DNA from: Flaccisagitta enflata
Taxonomy: Eukaryota; Chaetognatha; Sagittoidea; Aphragmophora
Direction: 5' to 3'
Assembly (NCBI GenBank): GCA_965153355.1
Contig: OZ231126.1
Location: 106,516,001 to 106,580,000, forward strand
Length of the DNA stretch: 64,000 nt
The notes beneath the pieces are model-generated. The model was not told where the DNA came from. It saw nothing but the letters and a program-made list of their open reading frames with translations, and did not search any database. Both the position numbers and the translations under genes were made by a program. Of this stretch, positions 19,224-28,795 are shown one piece after another (position 1 is the stretch's first letter; each line of letters opens with the position of its first letter).

Positions 19224-19935
19224 GGGCAGCGGCCCCGAAGGGGCCAATGACCTATGCTTTCACACATAGGGAAAATTTCTCCTCCTTCTTCTCCGTCCGT
19301 CCCCCCCCCCCCTTGAGGCCCTATGCTTTCACACATAGGGGAAATTTCTCCTCCTCCTTCTTCTTCTCAGTCCATCCCCAACCCCTTGAGGCCCTAATCC
19401 TACACTTGAAGCCCAAGTCCTAGCCACGAGGATCAAATCCCAGCCTCGGAGCCCAAATCCCAGCCTCGAGGCTCAAATCCAAGCTTTGAGGCTCAAATCC
19501 CAGCCATGCGGCTCAAACTCCAGCCTTGAGGCTCAAATCCCAGCCTTGAGGCTCAAATCCTAGCCTCCAGGCTCAAATCCCAGCCTCAAAGATCAAATCC
19601 CAGCCTCAAAGCTCAAATTCCAGCCTCAAGGCTCAAATCCCAGCCTTGAGGCTCAAACCACAGCCTTGATGGTCAAATCCCAGTCTTGAAGCTCAAATCC
19701 CTGCCTGGAAGGCTCAAATCCCAGCCTCAAAGCTCAAATCTTAGTTTCGACTCGAGACTCTCGAGCCTCAAATTTTAGTCTCGGGGCCAAAATCCTAGCC
19801 TTGAAGCTCAAATCCTAGCCTCAAGGCTCAAATCCCAGCCTTGAGGCTCAAATTCCAGCCTCTACGCCCTAATTCCATCCTTGAAGTTCAAATGAAACCA
19901 GCATAGGTCATTGGCCCCTTTGGGGCCGCTGCCCC
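19224..19935. mobile_element. R2 hairpin-bounded minisatellite element (subtype A)
   Basis: The left end GGGCAGCGGCCCCGAAGGGG then CCAATGACCTATGCTTTCAC is mirrored at the right end by GCATAGGTCATTGGCCCCTT then TGGGGCCGCTGCCCC. Between them, from about 19385 to 19895, run about 25 imperfect 20-bp units of the form GAGGCTCAAATCCCAGCCTT. A CTATGCTTTCACACATAG palindrome lies inside the left end and is repeated at 19321. No target duplication is obvious. Confidence 0.7.
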
Positions 19936-20029
19936 TCTAACCACCTCACACCCACATACACTCACTTCATATCAAATAACATGGAAAGTTGCTACCAAGG
20001 CCTCAAATATGCCCTCTAAGGACGTCTGG

Positions 20030-20150
20030 AAATTCACCCTACAGGACATTGGCCTTTTGGGGCTGCTACCCTGCTCCCACTCAGCTTCTTCAGCTAATCA
20101 CTCCAAGCGGGGCATCGGGTACCGCTGACCATGTGCTATACTTGGATGAC
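20030..20150 (-). repeat. R2 end with outer domain (subtype C)
   Basis: CTACAGGACATTGGCCTTTT then GGGGCTGCTACCCTGC and CATCGGGTACCGCTGACCAT is the reverse complement of 50750-50880. It defines a roughly 100-bp domain outside the hairpin shared by several R2 copies. The inner array is absent on this side. Confidence 0.65.
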
Positions 20151-20159
20151 CAGTTAAAC

Positions 20160-20928
20160 CTCAATTTAGCCCTCAAGAGCTCAACAGTAAAACAGTATTG
20201 CTATTCATTACTGTTATTTCCTGCACAAAATTCAATTTTTGTGTAGAAATGATTAGTTAAGGCTTTTTTGGTACCAAATATCATTTGTAATCATTTGGGT
20301 AGACATACATTTCGATTGAAAGACCTGATTCCTTGGATGATTACTGTGTATCAAATGCAATAAACTTTTTCAGGGGAACAAAAATTTAAATGAGAATTAA
20401 TTTCTAAAATCTTACGACATAAGTAAAAAGTGCAACAACATCTGTGGGCATGATAAGTGTTATTGCATCTTTTTGAATCAAGCAAGAAAATCCTAATAAG
20501 GTCATTATTTGTCCAACTAGTTGATGTTGAATAAAATAATTGGTTATTCTGCCTTATGGATGAAGGATTCTTTAACAATTTTGTATAACAAGTCCCTTGA
20601 TTTTCTTAACAATTTTTGTTTTTAGCGCTTTCAGATCAAAGTATATTCATTTTGATATAAAATCTAAATGGTTTGAACTAAAAAAATCTGCTTGGCGGCA
20701 TTAGACAGATTTTTTGAAGCTCTTTCAAATGGTCACCGATTTTCATATGATTTTATCGTGATAAGCCAAGAAAAAGTAAAAATAAACAGGTCAATTTTCA
20801 CCCCTTATTTTTTGCATATTTTCTGCTTTTTGTTGAGGTGAACGTTTTCACTCTTTTAGCTCTAAAATCTAAACGAATTGAGCTACACAGCTCTGCTTGG
20901 CGCCATTTTGAAGATTTTTTCAAGCTCT
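20160..20928. other. Non-coding, with an old direct duplication
   Basis: No gene is supported. Two diverged direct copies occur at about 20655-20750 and 20865-20930 (AAAATCTAAA ... TCTGCTTGGCG ... AGCTCTTTC). The first is uninterrupted and continues into GGTCACCGATTTT, providing a natural empty-site comparison for the foldback at 20934. Confidence 0.6.
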
Positions 20929-20933
20929 TTCTA

Positions 20934-21803
20934 CAGCCGGAGACCCTTGAAAAGCTTTTTTTGCGTTTTTTTCTTAATTTCCCACCACCATATATCCTCA
21001 TTGAGTGTGCTAATTTTTTTTCTGAGAGAATGTTTGGGCAACAGCTATGTGGTGGAGAAAAATTGGGGAGTAGGTATGGATTTTTATCACTTTTTTCGAT
21101 TGGAGAAAAAATGAGAGGTGAAAATCGCGAACATGGCACCCTTTTATTTTTTTCATTTTTTACTCATGGATAGATTTTGGGGCGAGGAATTCATTTAGAT
21201 TGTCAAATTCTTTACAAGTCTTCAAGATATAGGCCAAAATAATTAAGCTTTTTGAGCTTTTTGCTGGATAACCAACTCAAAAAGCTCATTTCTGGGCTTT
21301 TTAAAAGCTCAAAGTTGAGCTTTTCAAGACAGAGTCTTTAATGACTTAGAGCGACAGTCAGTCTTGAAAAGCTACACTTTGAGCTTTTGAAAAGCTCAGA
21401 AATGAGCTTTCTGAGTTGGTTATCCAGCCAAAAGCTCAAAAAGCTTAATTCTGAGCTTTTCTTTATCAATTAATTTATTTTGGCCTATTTCTTGAAGACT
21501 TGTAGGAGATTTTACAAACTAAATGAATTCCTTGCCCCAAAATCTATCCCTGAGTGAAAAATGAAAAAAAATCAAAAGGTGTCAAGTTTGCAATTTCCAC
21601 TTCTCAATTTTTCTCCAAACCAAAAAAATGATAAAAATCCATACCTTCACCCCAATTTTTCTCTACCACATAGCTGTTGCCCGAACATTCTCTCAGAAAA
21701 AAAAATTAGCCCACTCAATGAGGATGTATGGTCATACGAAATTAAGAAAAAAACGCAAAAAAAGCAAAAGCTCAGAATTGAGCTTTTCAAGGGTCTCCGG
21801 CTG
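20934..21803. mobile_element. Foldback element F2, 870 bp, TTCTA target duplication
   Basis: Ends CAGCCGGAGACCCTTGAAAA and its reverse complement. Arms of about 420 bp pair across a centre near 21345 (for example AAGCTTTTTGAGCTTTTTGC near 21246 with its partner near 21440). TTCTA occurs at 20929-20933 and 21804-21808. Removing the element and one TTCTA gives AGCTCTTTCTAACGGTCACT, which resembles the paralogous AGCTCTTTCAAATGGTCACC at 20720. No transposase is present. Short ORFs in the arms are incidental. Confidence 0.8.
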
Positions 21804-21829
21804 TTCTAACGGTCACTGATTTAAATAGG

Positions 21830-22230
21830 TTCTCTTAAGTTGTTCCATCACAAATTAGCCATATAGGTGGGACTTTTATTTTTACCAAGATGGTAGTTTG
21901 AAAAAAGAAATTTGGAAAAGAAAAGAAAAAAAGTTAATGAAATAAAAAAAAATTGCTAGGGTAGAAATAATGAAAAAAAATATCTTGAGGATGACAACAA
22001 CTTTTATCGTATGAAAAAAATTCATAGAAAAAAAAATTTATAAAAAAAATTCAAAAGGTGAAAAATTCTAAATGATGAAAAGAATCTGTGAATGAAAAAA
22101 TATTGAGTCATAAAAATGAAACAAAAATTTGAGTTTTTTAGCGTCTATATAAGACTGGCTTTGTATCTACAGTGACTCAAATCCGTTACTGCTAGTGCCA
22201 CCACAGTTTCTCAGGGTCAACAGGACAAAA
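21830..22230. other. A-rich non-coding stretch
   Basis: Poly-A interrupted sequence (AAAAAAATT, GAAAAAAA) with no gene. Confidence 0.5.
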
Positions 22231-22232
22231 CT

Positions 22233-22310
22233 AAACTTTCTTTCTTTCTTTCTTTCTTTCTTTTTTTCTTTCTTTCTTTCTTTCCTTCTTTCTTTCTATT
22301 TCTTTCCCTG
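22233..22310. repeat. (CTTT)n microsatellite
   Basis: CTTT units with a few CCTT and TTTTT interruptions. It continues into T-rich sequence to about 22375. Confidence 0.9.
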
Positions 22311-22544
22311 TAATACCTTTTTTTCAATCCCATTCGTTTTTTTTCTTTTTTCGGCCTCTTTTCTTTTCTTTTTTGCGATGCTTGGATGACTATTTTATCA
22401 CTGCTCCTGTCCACCCTCACAATGTAGGTAGCCGTGTATGTAGCCTTATTCCATTGCATCACAAAGTTGGAAATGTATTTTGTATGGCTGTCTTTGTCGA
22501 TTTTTACACGTCCTTCCTTTGTTTGCCAGTTTCTCTCTGTCTCT

Positions 22545-23589
22545 CCATCTTGCGCCCTCTTTCGCTCTCTGACCATTTTGCTCTCTGACTCTTTCGCTCT
22601 CTGACCCTTTCGCTCTCTGACCCTATCGCTCTCTGACCCTCTTGCTCTCTGACCCTCTTGCTCTCTGACCCAGTCGCTCTCTGACCCACTCGCTCTCTGA
22701 CCCACTTGCTCTCTGACCCACTCGCTCTCTGACCCACTCGCTCTCTGACCCACTCGCTCTCTGACCCACTTGCTCTCTGACCCACTCGCTCTCTGACCCA
22801 CTCGCTCTCTGACCCACTCGCTCTCTGACCCACTCGCTCTCTGACCCACTCGCTCTCTGACCCACTCGCTCTCTGACCCTCTCGCTCTCTGACCCTCTCG
22901 CTCTCTGACTCTCTCGCTCTCTGACTCTCTCGCTCTCTGACTCTCTCGCTCTCCAACTCTCTCGCTCTCCAACTCTCTCGCTCTCCAACTCTCTCGCTCT
23001 CTGACTCTCTCGCTCTCTGACTCTCTCGCTCTCTGACTCTCTCGCTCTCTGACTCTCTCGCTCTCTGACTCTCTCGCTCTCTGACTCTCTCGCTCTCTGA
23101 CTCTCTCGCTCTCTGACACTCTCGCTCTCTGACTCTCTCGCTCTCTGACTCTCTCGCTCTCTGACTCTCTCGCTCTCTGACTCTCTCGCTCTCTGACTCT
23201 CTCGCTCTCTGACTCTCTCGCTCTCTGACTCTCTCGCTCTCTGACTCTCTCGCTCTCTGACTCTCTCGCTCTCTGACTCTCTCGCTCTCTGACTCTCTCG
23301 CTCTCTGACTCTCTCGCTCTCTGACTCTCTCGCTCTCTGACTCTCTCGCTCTCTGACTCTCTCGCTCTCTGACTCTCTCGCTCTCTGACTCTCTCGCTCT
23401 CTGACTCTCTCGCTCACTGACTCTCTCGCTCTCTGACTCTCTCGCTCTCTGACTCTCTCGCTCTCTGACTCTCTCGCTCTCTGACTCTCTCGCTCTCTGA
23501 CTCTCTCGCTCTCTGACTCTCTCGCTCTCTGACTCTCTCGCTTCTCTGACTCTCTCGCTCTCTGACTCTCTCGCTCTCTGACTCTCTCT
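22545..23589. repeat. 16-bp minisatellite, about 60 units
   Basis: The unit is CTCTCTGACTCTCTCG. The proximal part (22560-22900) carries CTGACCCACTCG variants, followed by a block of CTCCAACTCTCTCG and then homogeneous copies. Because 16 is not a multiple of 3 and the unit lacks stops, all three minus-strand frames stay open and encode a 16-residue RERESQRARESESERV-type repeat. I treat these ORFs as artefacts of the array. Confidence 0.95.
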
Positions 23590-23590
23590 C

Positions 23591-23591
<1 letters not shown>

Positions 23592-23624
<33 letters not shown>
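23592..23624. repeat. (TTG)n microsatellite
   Basis: About 11 TTG units at the end of the 16-bp minisatellite. Confidence 0.9.
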
Positions 23625-23625
<1 letters not shown>

Positions 23626-23719
23626 TTGTTGATATTTTTTGTTCAAGTTTTTTTTCTCGAATTAGTAAGAGAGTCACACATCAAAACATTTTTTTACAGT
23701 TTATCTGCATTTGTTAATC

Positions 23720-24140
23720 AGGCGAATCCTAACGCTCTAGTCCTTGGGGGGGTTGACCAAGCACTGGAGAATAAAAATCGCCGTCGTGAAAAGCGCGAGG
23801 CAGCCGCGGCAGCTCAGCGTCAAAAGGAGCAAGAACAAGTGGCCAGAGTAGTAGTAGCAAGCAAAAACTCCGGTTACCAGAGTGAGGGGGAAGCTGAGGA
23901 AGGCGACAGCGACGAAACCATCAATGACCCAACATACAAAGCAAGTTGGGAGGGGCACGAGCGGAAGAGAAGCTAGAGAATCAAACTCGAAATTGATGTC
24001 AAGCAGTTGCAGGAATCGTTTTCCGACCAAGCTGATCATTACATAATGTCGTCAAATGCTCGATGCAGCATCTTCAGCGATTTTGTCTCGGGCAGCGGAA
24101 GTCTCAAAGATGTTCCATGCAGTCAGTCCACGATGAGAAG
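23720..24140 (+). pseudogene. Transposase-like gene, N-terminal exon, broken by a stop
   Basis: An acceptor-like TTTGTTAATCAG precedes an open frame encoding a basic Ala/Arg/Glu segment (NRRREKREAAAAAQRQKEQE), then SEGEAEEGDSDET and NDPTYKAS. An in-frame TAG at 23974-23976 interrupts it, after which the frame continues to a donor at 24140/24141 (AGAAG/GTATCC). The acidic 'SEGE..DDP.YK' style followed by the downstream DTT-S exon matches, from memory, an uncharacterised transposase-like family seen in invertebrate genomes. The coding 3' part resumes at 26431 after an intron hosting a 2-kb insertion. Confidence 0.5.
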
Positions 24141-24282
24141 GTATCCATGTTGTGATTCACTTTTTGTCGGTTTGTCCATATGCAAGTTAATAATTTTTAC
24201 TAAAAACAGAAAGACCAAGAGCGAGCAAGCGAAGGAGCGAGCAAGCGAGCAAGTGAGCGAGCAAGCGAGCGAGCAAGAGAGA

Positions 24283-24290
<8 letters not shown>

Positions 24291-24361
<71 letters not shown>
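24291..24361. repeat. (AG)n microsatellite
   Basis: About 35 AG units, preceded by imperfect GAGCAAGC units (24215-24280) and followed by ACGGACGGACAAG, which resembles R1 sequence. Confidence 0.95.
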
Positions 24362-24363
<2 letters not shown>

Positions 24364-24457
24364 GGACGGACAAGAAAATTGACAGATATACAGTAGATGT
24401 CGTCTTGACTTGGAAATACGGGGGAGCTCATAACCTCAGCATCAGTACAGTGAGGGG

Positions 24458-24786
24458 CAGAGATGCAGATTCTTGGTAGCAGAGTAGCAATGCTACGCGG
24501 CAGGCTAGTTCCAAGGTGCGGCAGGTGGGGCAGGAATAGAAAGGTGAAGCAATGAGGGAGAAAAAATAGGAGAAAAGATGGGAAGGAAACAAGGAAAGAA
24601 AGAAAACTGGAATTGAATTAAGACAGGATAAGCAAAATGAAAGAAAGAGGGAAAGAAAGGAAGAGAAAATACTAAATTGAGTGATGGAAAACATAAGGAA
24701 AGAAAAGGTATACAATAGGTAAGAGCTGCGGCAGCTCTTTGAAACAAAGTTCTGCTACGCGGCAACTTGCGGAATCTGCATCTCTG
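24458..24786. mobile_element. hAT-type MITE, 329 bp, 8-bp target duplication
   Basis: Terminal inverted repeats CAGAGATGCAGATTC and GAATCTGCATCTCTG are flanked on both sides by GTGAGGGG (24450-24457 and 24787-24794). A subterminal inverted motif, GCTACGCGGCA, occurs in the same orientation near both ends. The CAGAGATG terminus plus an 8-bp duplication is the hAT signature. There is no coding capacity. Confidence 0.85.
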
Positions 24787-25034
24787 GTGAGGGGACTGAT
24801 ATTTTGTTAGTGTAATGTATAAACCCTAAAGGGTTGACGATGGGGTATGGCATCCCCCTATGGCTTACCTTACAAAAAAAACTTTTAGTACCAATAAAGG
24901 CGGCTAATCGCCGACCGGAAAAAAGTCATAAATTGGTGTCTTTTTTTCACTGCATGTTTTTCTGTGTGTATATCTCATGATGTCTGGTTAATTGGTTGTC
25001 TGTTTTTGTTATTCATTCTCTGTGTCTCTTTTTC

Positions 25035-25110
25035 CTCTGTCCTCTGTCTTTGTGTGTGTGTGTGAGCGAGTGTGTGTGTATGTGTGTGTTTGTGTGTGAG
25101 TGTGTGTATG
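25035..25110. repeat. (TG)n-rich tract
   Basis: Interrupted TG repeat (TGTGTGTGTGTGAGCGAGTG). Confidence 0.85.
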
Positions 25111-25403
25111 TATGAGAGGGCTGATTTCAGGCTTGAGCACACTAATTCGTGGTCTAGAAGAGCTGATTTGAGGCCGGAGAGAGCTGATTTTAGGCCTGAG
25201 AAGGCTAATTTGAGGTCTAGAAGAGCTGATTTTAGGCCTGAGTAGACTCATATTAGGCTTAAGAAGGCTGATTCGAGGTCTAGAAGAGCTGATATTAGAC
25301 CTGAGATGGCTGATTTCAGGCTGTAAAGGGGGACATGAATAGACAGAGAAATTGCACTACATTGAATCATAGGTCATTGGCCCCTCCGGGGCTGCTGCCC
25401 AAG
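25110..25403 (-). repeat. R2-type ~20-bp array with one hairpin end
   Basis: About 11 units related to GAGGTCTAGAAGAGCTGATT / TTAGGCCTGAG. After a short spacer comes CATAGGTCATTGGCCCCTCC then GGGGCTGCTGCCC at 25370-25402. The left hairpin is missing, so this is a truncated R2 element. Confidence 0.65.
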
Positions 25404-25502
25404 AAGGGGATCAACGGCCAAATGACCAACTGACCAATAGACCGACATAGCAAGGTGTAGAGTCGCACAGCACGCGACTATAATTGTGAAACTCTCTTTG
25501 GG

Positions 25503-25582
25503 TGTGTGTATGTGTGTGTGTATGTGTGTGTGTCTGTGTGTGTGTGTGTGTGTATCTGTCTGTCTCTCTCTGTCTCTATCTG

Positions 25583-25667
<85 letters not shown>

Positions 25668-25668
25668 A
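25503..25668. repeat. (TG)n then (CT)n compound microsatellite
   Basis: TGTGTG units to about 25555, then TCTG transition units, then about 40 CT units to 25668. Confidence 0.95.
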
Positions 25669-26100
25669 GCAGATTTAAATATCAAAGCTAGCATCATAAA
25701 ACCTGGGATCAATTTGCGTAACATCTTTCCTATTTCCTATCGTTACCTAACGCTGAAAAATGGGATCAATGAAAAATATCAATTTTTCAAAAATGCGAAA
25801 AAATAAAAAAAGATTCAAAAATTCATAACGCCAAAACTAATGATCGTAGAGACTTCTGGTTGGCGCCATTTGAAAGAGAAAAATAAGCTCTTTCTTAGCT
25901 GTGGGTATCAAAAAATGTATCATCCCAGCCCAAAAACTGTACAACTTTCAAAAATTACCTCAAACCAAAAATGGAAAACTTTATTTCTCCCCTATGTTTC
26001 AAAAAGTCGAATTACGTAATTTGACTTTTTTCCAATAAAATATTAGGATCAATTACTTTTATGGCAGAATTTAAGCTTCATCTTTTTGCTTTAATTGCAA

Positions 26101-26196
26101 AACCAGCCGTGGATTCGAACCTGGAACCTTAAAAGAAATATAATGATCAAGATGGATTTGAAGTCAAGTGAGTTAACCACTAGACCAATTCTGGCA
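26101..26196 (-). other. tRNA-like sequence with Pol III A and B boxes
   Basis: On the minus strand TGGTCTAGTGG (A-box-like) is followed about 55 bp later by GGTTCGAATCC, an exact B box. GCCAG at the 5' end can pair with CTGGT at the 3' end. The T-stem pairs poorly and the middle is long and AT-rich, so this is probably a tRNA pseudogene or the head of a tRNA-derived SINE rather than a working tRNA. The length would suit a class II (Leu/Ser-type) ancestor; the anticodon is uncertain. Confidence 0.55.
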
Positions 26197-26430
26197 GCTG
26201 ATTGAGCAGAGCAAATTTGATTTGTAAATTCAAAAGAATTTTCTATCCACAGAGCTACCATACCCCATTGTCAACTCTATAGGACATAAGCATTATACAG
26301 ACAGTTTCATTTCATTACCACAAATGGCAGTTAGGATATGAGGGCCCCCGTATTTCCAAGTCTAGACGACATCTACTGTATATTAAGGGAAAGAATGATT
26401 AAGAAAAATTTGTTTCTTCTCTTGCTGACA

Positions 26431-27320
26431 AGACGAGGCAATGACGCACATGAAAAAGCCTATAATTCCGAAAGAGATGAACTTTGCGCCGCCGTTGCAG
26501 CCGCTCATGGTACATTTGGACGGCAAGAAACTCAACGAATACGGCGATATCACTGAACGTCTTCCAGTCGTACTTACTGGATGATCGAATGTGTATCTGC
26601 AAAGTCCCGACGGTGCCCGATGGGAAGGGGATCACCATGAAAGGCACCGCACTTACCGAGCTGAGGTCGATTGGCGCCATCGATAAACTTGCCTGCAAAG
26701 CAGGAGATACAACATCTACAGTCAACGGCGAACAGACTGGATGTTTTGCGTTACTTGAGAAAGAAATCGGGCGACCACTTCTCAAATCGTATTGTCGACA
26801 GTTTTTGGCGCCCGAATTCAGCTTCTTGAGCTTGGTCTCTTCCAAATTCATCCCAGAGGAGAAAGCGAGAATTGCTCAAGCGATCACGTCAATTGAAAGA
26901 CCTGCTTCCTTACCGCCTGCGCCACTGCGTTGCTGCGTCGAGATCACAGCGAACACATAGCTGCACGAACTCGCTCAGGGAAAACAAAGCTATCTTCCTT
27001 TTCAAATCCTCAATCTTGATACCACGTTTTTGTCAATTTCACCAAATGAGTGGGAAAATGATGAGTGCTTTGCTCATCTCCAGCGGTTTGCGAAATGGTT
27101 TCATGTCACCAACGACGTGGCAGAGCATACAATACAGCTGGTGACCAACTACAATGACAGGATCACTAAGTCCGAGCAACAACGCCAGTATTTGTTTGCA
27201 AGTGTCACGAAACAACGCCGCGAAAACAACGACTTACGCCGTAGCTCAATACAACCAGTTGCGCCAGATGGCGCGGCATCCTCCGCTACTCGATCCCAAC
27301 CGCATAGAGAAGTAAAGTAA
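26431..27320 (+). pseudogene. Transposase-like gene, C-terminal part, frameshifted
   Basis: Three successive frame segments fit one degraded protein. The first (about 26440-26589) has VHLDGKKL and ends RLPVVLTG. The second (about 26590-26850) has GDTTSTVNGE and then KEIGRPLLKSYCRQF. The third (27030-27320) has VTNDVAEHTIQ and SEQQRQYLF and ends at TAA 27318-27320. From memory these correspond to 'HWDGK', 'DTT-SNTG', 'GRxLLxxACRHH' and 'VVND-AERG' of an uncharacterised invertebrate family that looks like a DDE transposase (candidate acids in HLDGK, GDTT and NDVAE). At least two frame changes and a loss in the middle make it inactive. It lies near the right end of the R4-bounded segment. Confidence 0.55.
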
Positions 27321-27600
27321 TTGTCCTTTTTTACTCAATCAATTTTGTAAATGCCTATCGACCAATAATGAACAATCAACTCAAATTTCAAACAACAAAA
27401 TGAAATTGAAAAAAAGAAATATTTAAAATATGTCATTACTGTCTTTTTTATTGCATTTAGGGCATTTCGACAGTTGTTTTTGTTAAGCTATGATGATGAA
27501 ATTTGTATTTGTATGAGCTCAGTACACCGTGTACAAAAAGTAGAAAAGCTGAAAAGTATCAAAATCTAAGAATTTCCATACTCGAAGAAACGTACTGCCC
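27321..27600. other. 3' flank of the transposase-like gene
   Basis: AT-rich and non-coding. No canonical AATAAA close to the stop was seen. Confidence 0.4.
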
Positions 27601-27650
27601 ACCCCTCCGCAACTGGTATTGGCCGTGTATCCGGCCTTGTTTATGTCTCT
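27600..27650 (+). repeat. R1 tail fragment
   Basis: GCCCACCCCTCCGCAACTGG followed by GCCGTGTATCCGGCCTTGTT is the 3' end of R1. The head is missing. Confidence 0.75.
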
Positions 27651-27748
27651 GAAAAGTGAAAAGCGTTTTCAAAAAAAGTGATTTGTCCGTCTGTCTGACT
27701 GGCATTTTTTGAAAGTGCCGACGCACGCGAATTAGGTCTAATGAGCTT

Positions 27749-27750
<2 letters not shown>

Positions 27751-27784
<34 letters not shown>

Positions 27785-27849
27785 AATGTTTGAGTGAGAG
27801 TGCATCTTTGTTTGTCGGTGTGTGTGCATGTGTGTTTGTGTTTTTTTTT

Positions 27850-27881
<32 letters not shown>

Positions 27882-27890
27882 TTGTGTGTG

Positions 27891-27948
<58 letters not shown>

Positions 27949-27990
27949 CGTGTGTATGTGTGTTCGTGTGTGTTCGTGTTTGTGAGTGTG
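27751..27990. repeat. (TG)n microsatellite
   Basis: Long TG tracts with short interruptions (TGCGTGAATG, GTTTTTTTTTG, GCTCG, TTCG). All overlapping ORFs are poly-Cys/Val or poly-His/Thr by-products. Confidence 0.97.
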
Positions 27991-28439
27991 TATTTGTGTG
28001 CATGCGATTGCCTGCTTGCATGCATATGCGCGCGCCTCGGCAGTAAACGATTCCACATCAAAAGAGAACTAAAACGCCCAAATCAACAAGGATTTGCACC
28101 TATACCCATTAGTTCATACATCGTTATTGACGTAATTTTCAATCATACCAAATATAATGGGACTTTTTATTTCCTGTGTTTAAAATTTATGCTTTGGTTT
28201 TGGTTACTGGTAGGTTGTGGTTAGTCATTTGGGTTATATGATTGGTTTCGGGTCATGGTGGCTTATGTGTTTGGGTGATACTAATAAGGTCGCGACTAGT
28301 TTCTTAGTTGTCATTTTTTTGTTCTGTCGCTCGTATTTCTTCCAAAATTCGAAATTCGAAAAAAGGAAGAAAAATCAATAAAGGCGCAAAAGGAAGGTAA
28401 AGGTCTGATTTACAACGCAAAAGTTCTCTTAAACTCTTT

Positions 28440-28552
28440 CTCAAGCCCGGTAAAGATTTTACCCGTGTAAAAAATTTTCAGCGGTAAAAGTTTTACAGCG
28501 GTAAATCTTTTACTGCTGTAAATCATTTACCCATGAGGCATGCCACCCACTG
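28440..28552 (-). repeat. R4 right terminal inverted repeat
   Basis: Mirror of 17395-17507. It runs CTCAAGCCCGGTAAAG, then GTAAA...TTTAC palindromes, and ends CATGCCACCCACTG followed by TTTA. It has the same length (113 bp) as the left copy. Confidence 0.8.
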
Positions 28553-28617
28553 TTTAATCTTTTACTGCATGTGGCAGTCAAAATCTCATGCTCAAAAGAA
28601 CCACATCTTATGTTAAA

Positions 28618-28780
28618 CAAGGCCGGAAACATGGTTACCTTTGCATGTGGGTGGGCAGGGGCAGTGCAGGAGAAGATCACTGGGGCTACTGGGCAGGAGC
28701 CAAAAAGCTAAAAATGCAAAAAAAAGTAATAAGGGGACCGACCGACATGGGTGTAGTCGCGTATCACGCGGCTTAAAAAA
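28618..28780 (-). repeat. R1 copy, minus orientation
   Basis: ACAAGGCCGGAAACATGGTT, GTGGGTGGGCAGGGGCAGTG and GGGACCGACCGACATGGG lead to the hairpin-type end TAGTCGCGTATCACGCGGCT. A 16-bp inverted partner in plus orientation follows. Confidence 0.8.
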
Positions 28781-28795
28781 CATTGGTTGCTTAAA

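Larger units (their letters stand above)
24391..26378. mobile_element. R3-bounded TIR element, 1988 bp, inside an intron
   Basis: Starts CAGTAGATGTCGTCTTGACT and ends with the matching inverted sequence (AGTCTAGACGACATCTACTG). TATA abuts both edges, so the duplication is TA or TATA. The termini match those of foldback F1 at 474-1016. The interior holds a hAT-type MITE, a 20-bp-type array with an R2 end, a CT microsatellite and a tRNA-like sequence, with no transposase ORF. It lies between the two coding parts of the transposase-like gene. Confidence 0.75.
17395..28552. mobile_element. Candidate 11.2-kb TIR element (R4) carrying a transposase-like gene
   Basis: Inverted repeats at 17395-17507 and 28440-28552 are each 113 bp and match at about 98 of 113 positions in my hand alignment. 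They start CAGTGGG and end CCCACTG, and TTTA flanks both outer edges (17391-17394 and 28553-28556). The degraded transposase-like gene at 23.7-27.3 kb lies between them in an expected position. The interior has been bloated by R1, R2, R3 and satellite sequence. The alternative is two independent copies of a small repeat in opposite orientation; the TTTA match and equal TIR lengths argue against that but do not exclude it. Confidence 0.55.

Noticed and set aside
22217-23677. Several long Arg/Glu/Ser-rich ORFs on the minus strand
   Set aside because: They are three frames of the same 16-bp tandem repeat; no unique sequence is encoded.
27641-28224. His/Thr-rich and Cys/Val-rich ORFs
   Set aside because: Translations of the (TG)n microsatellite.
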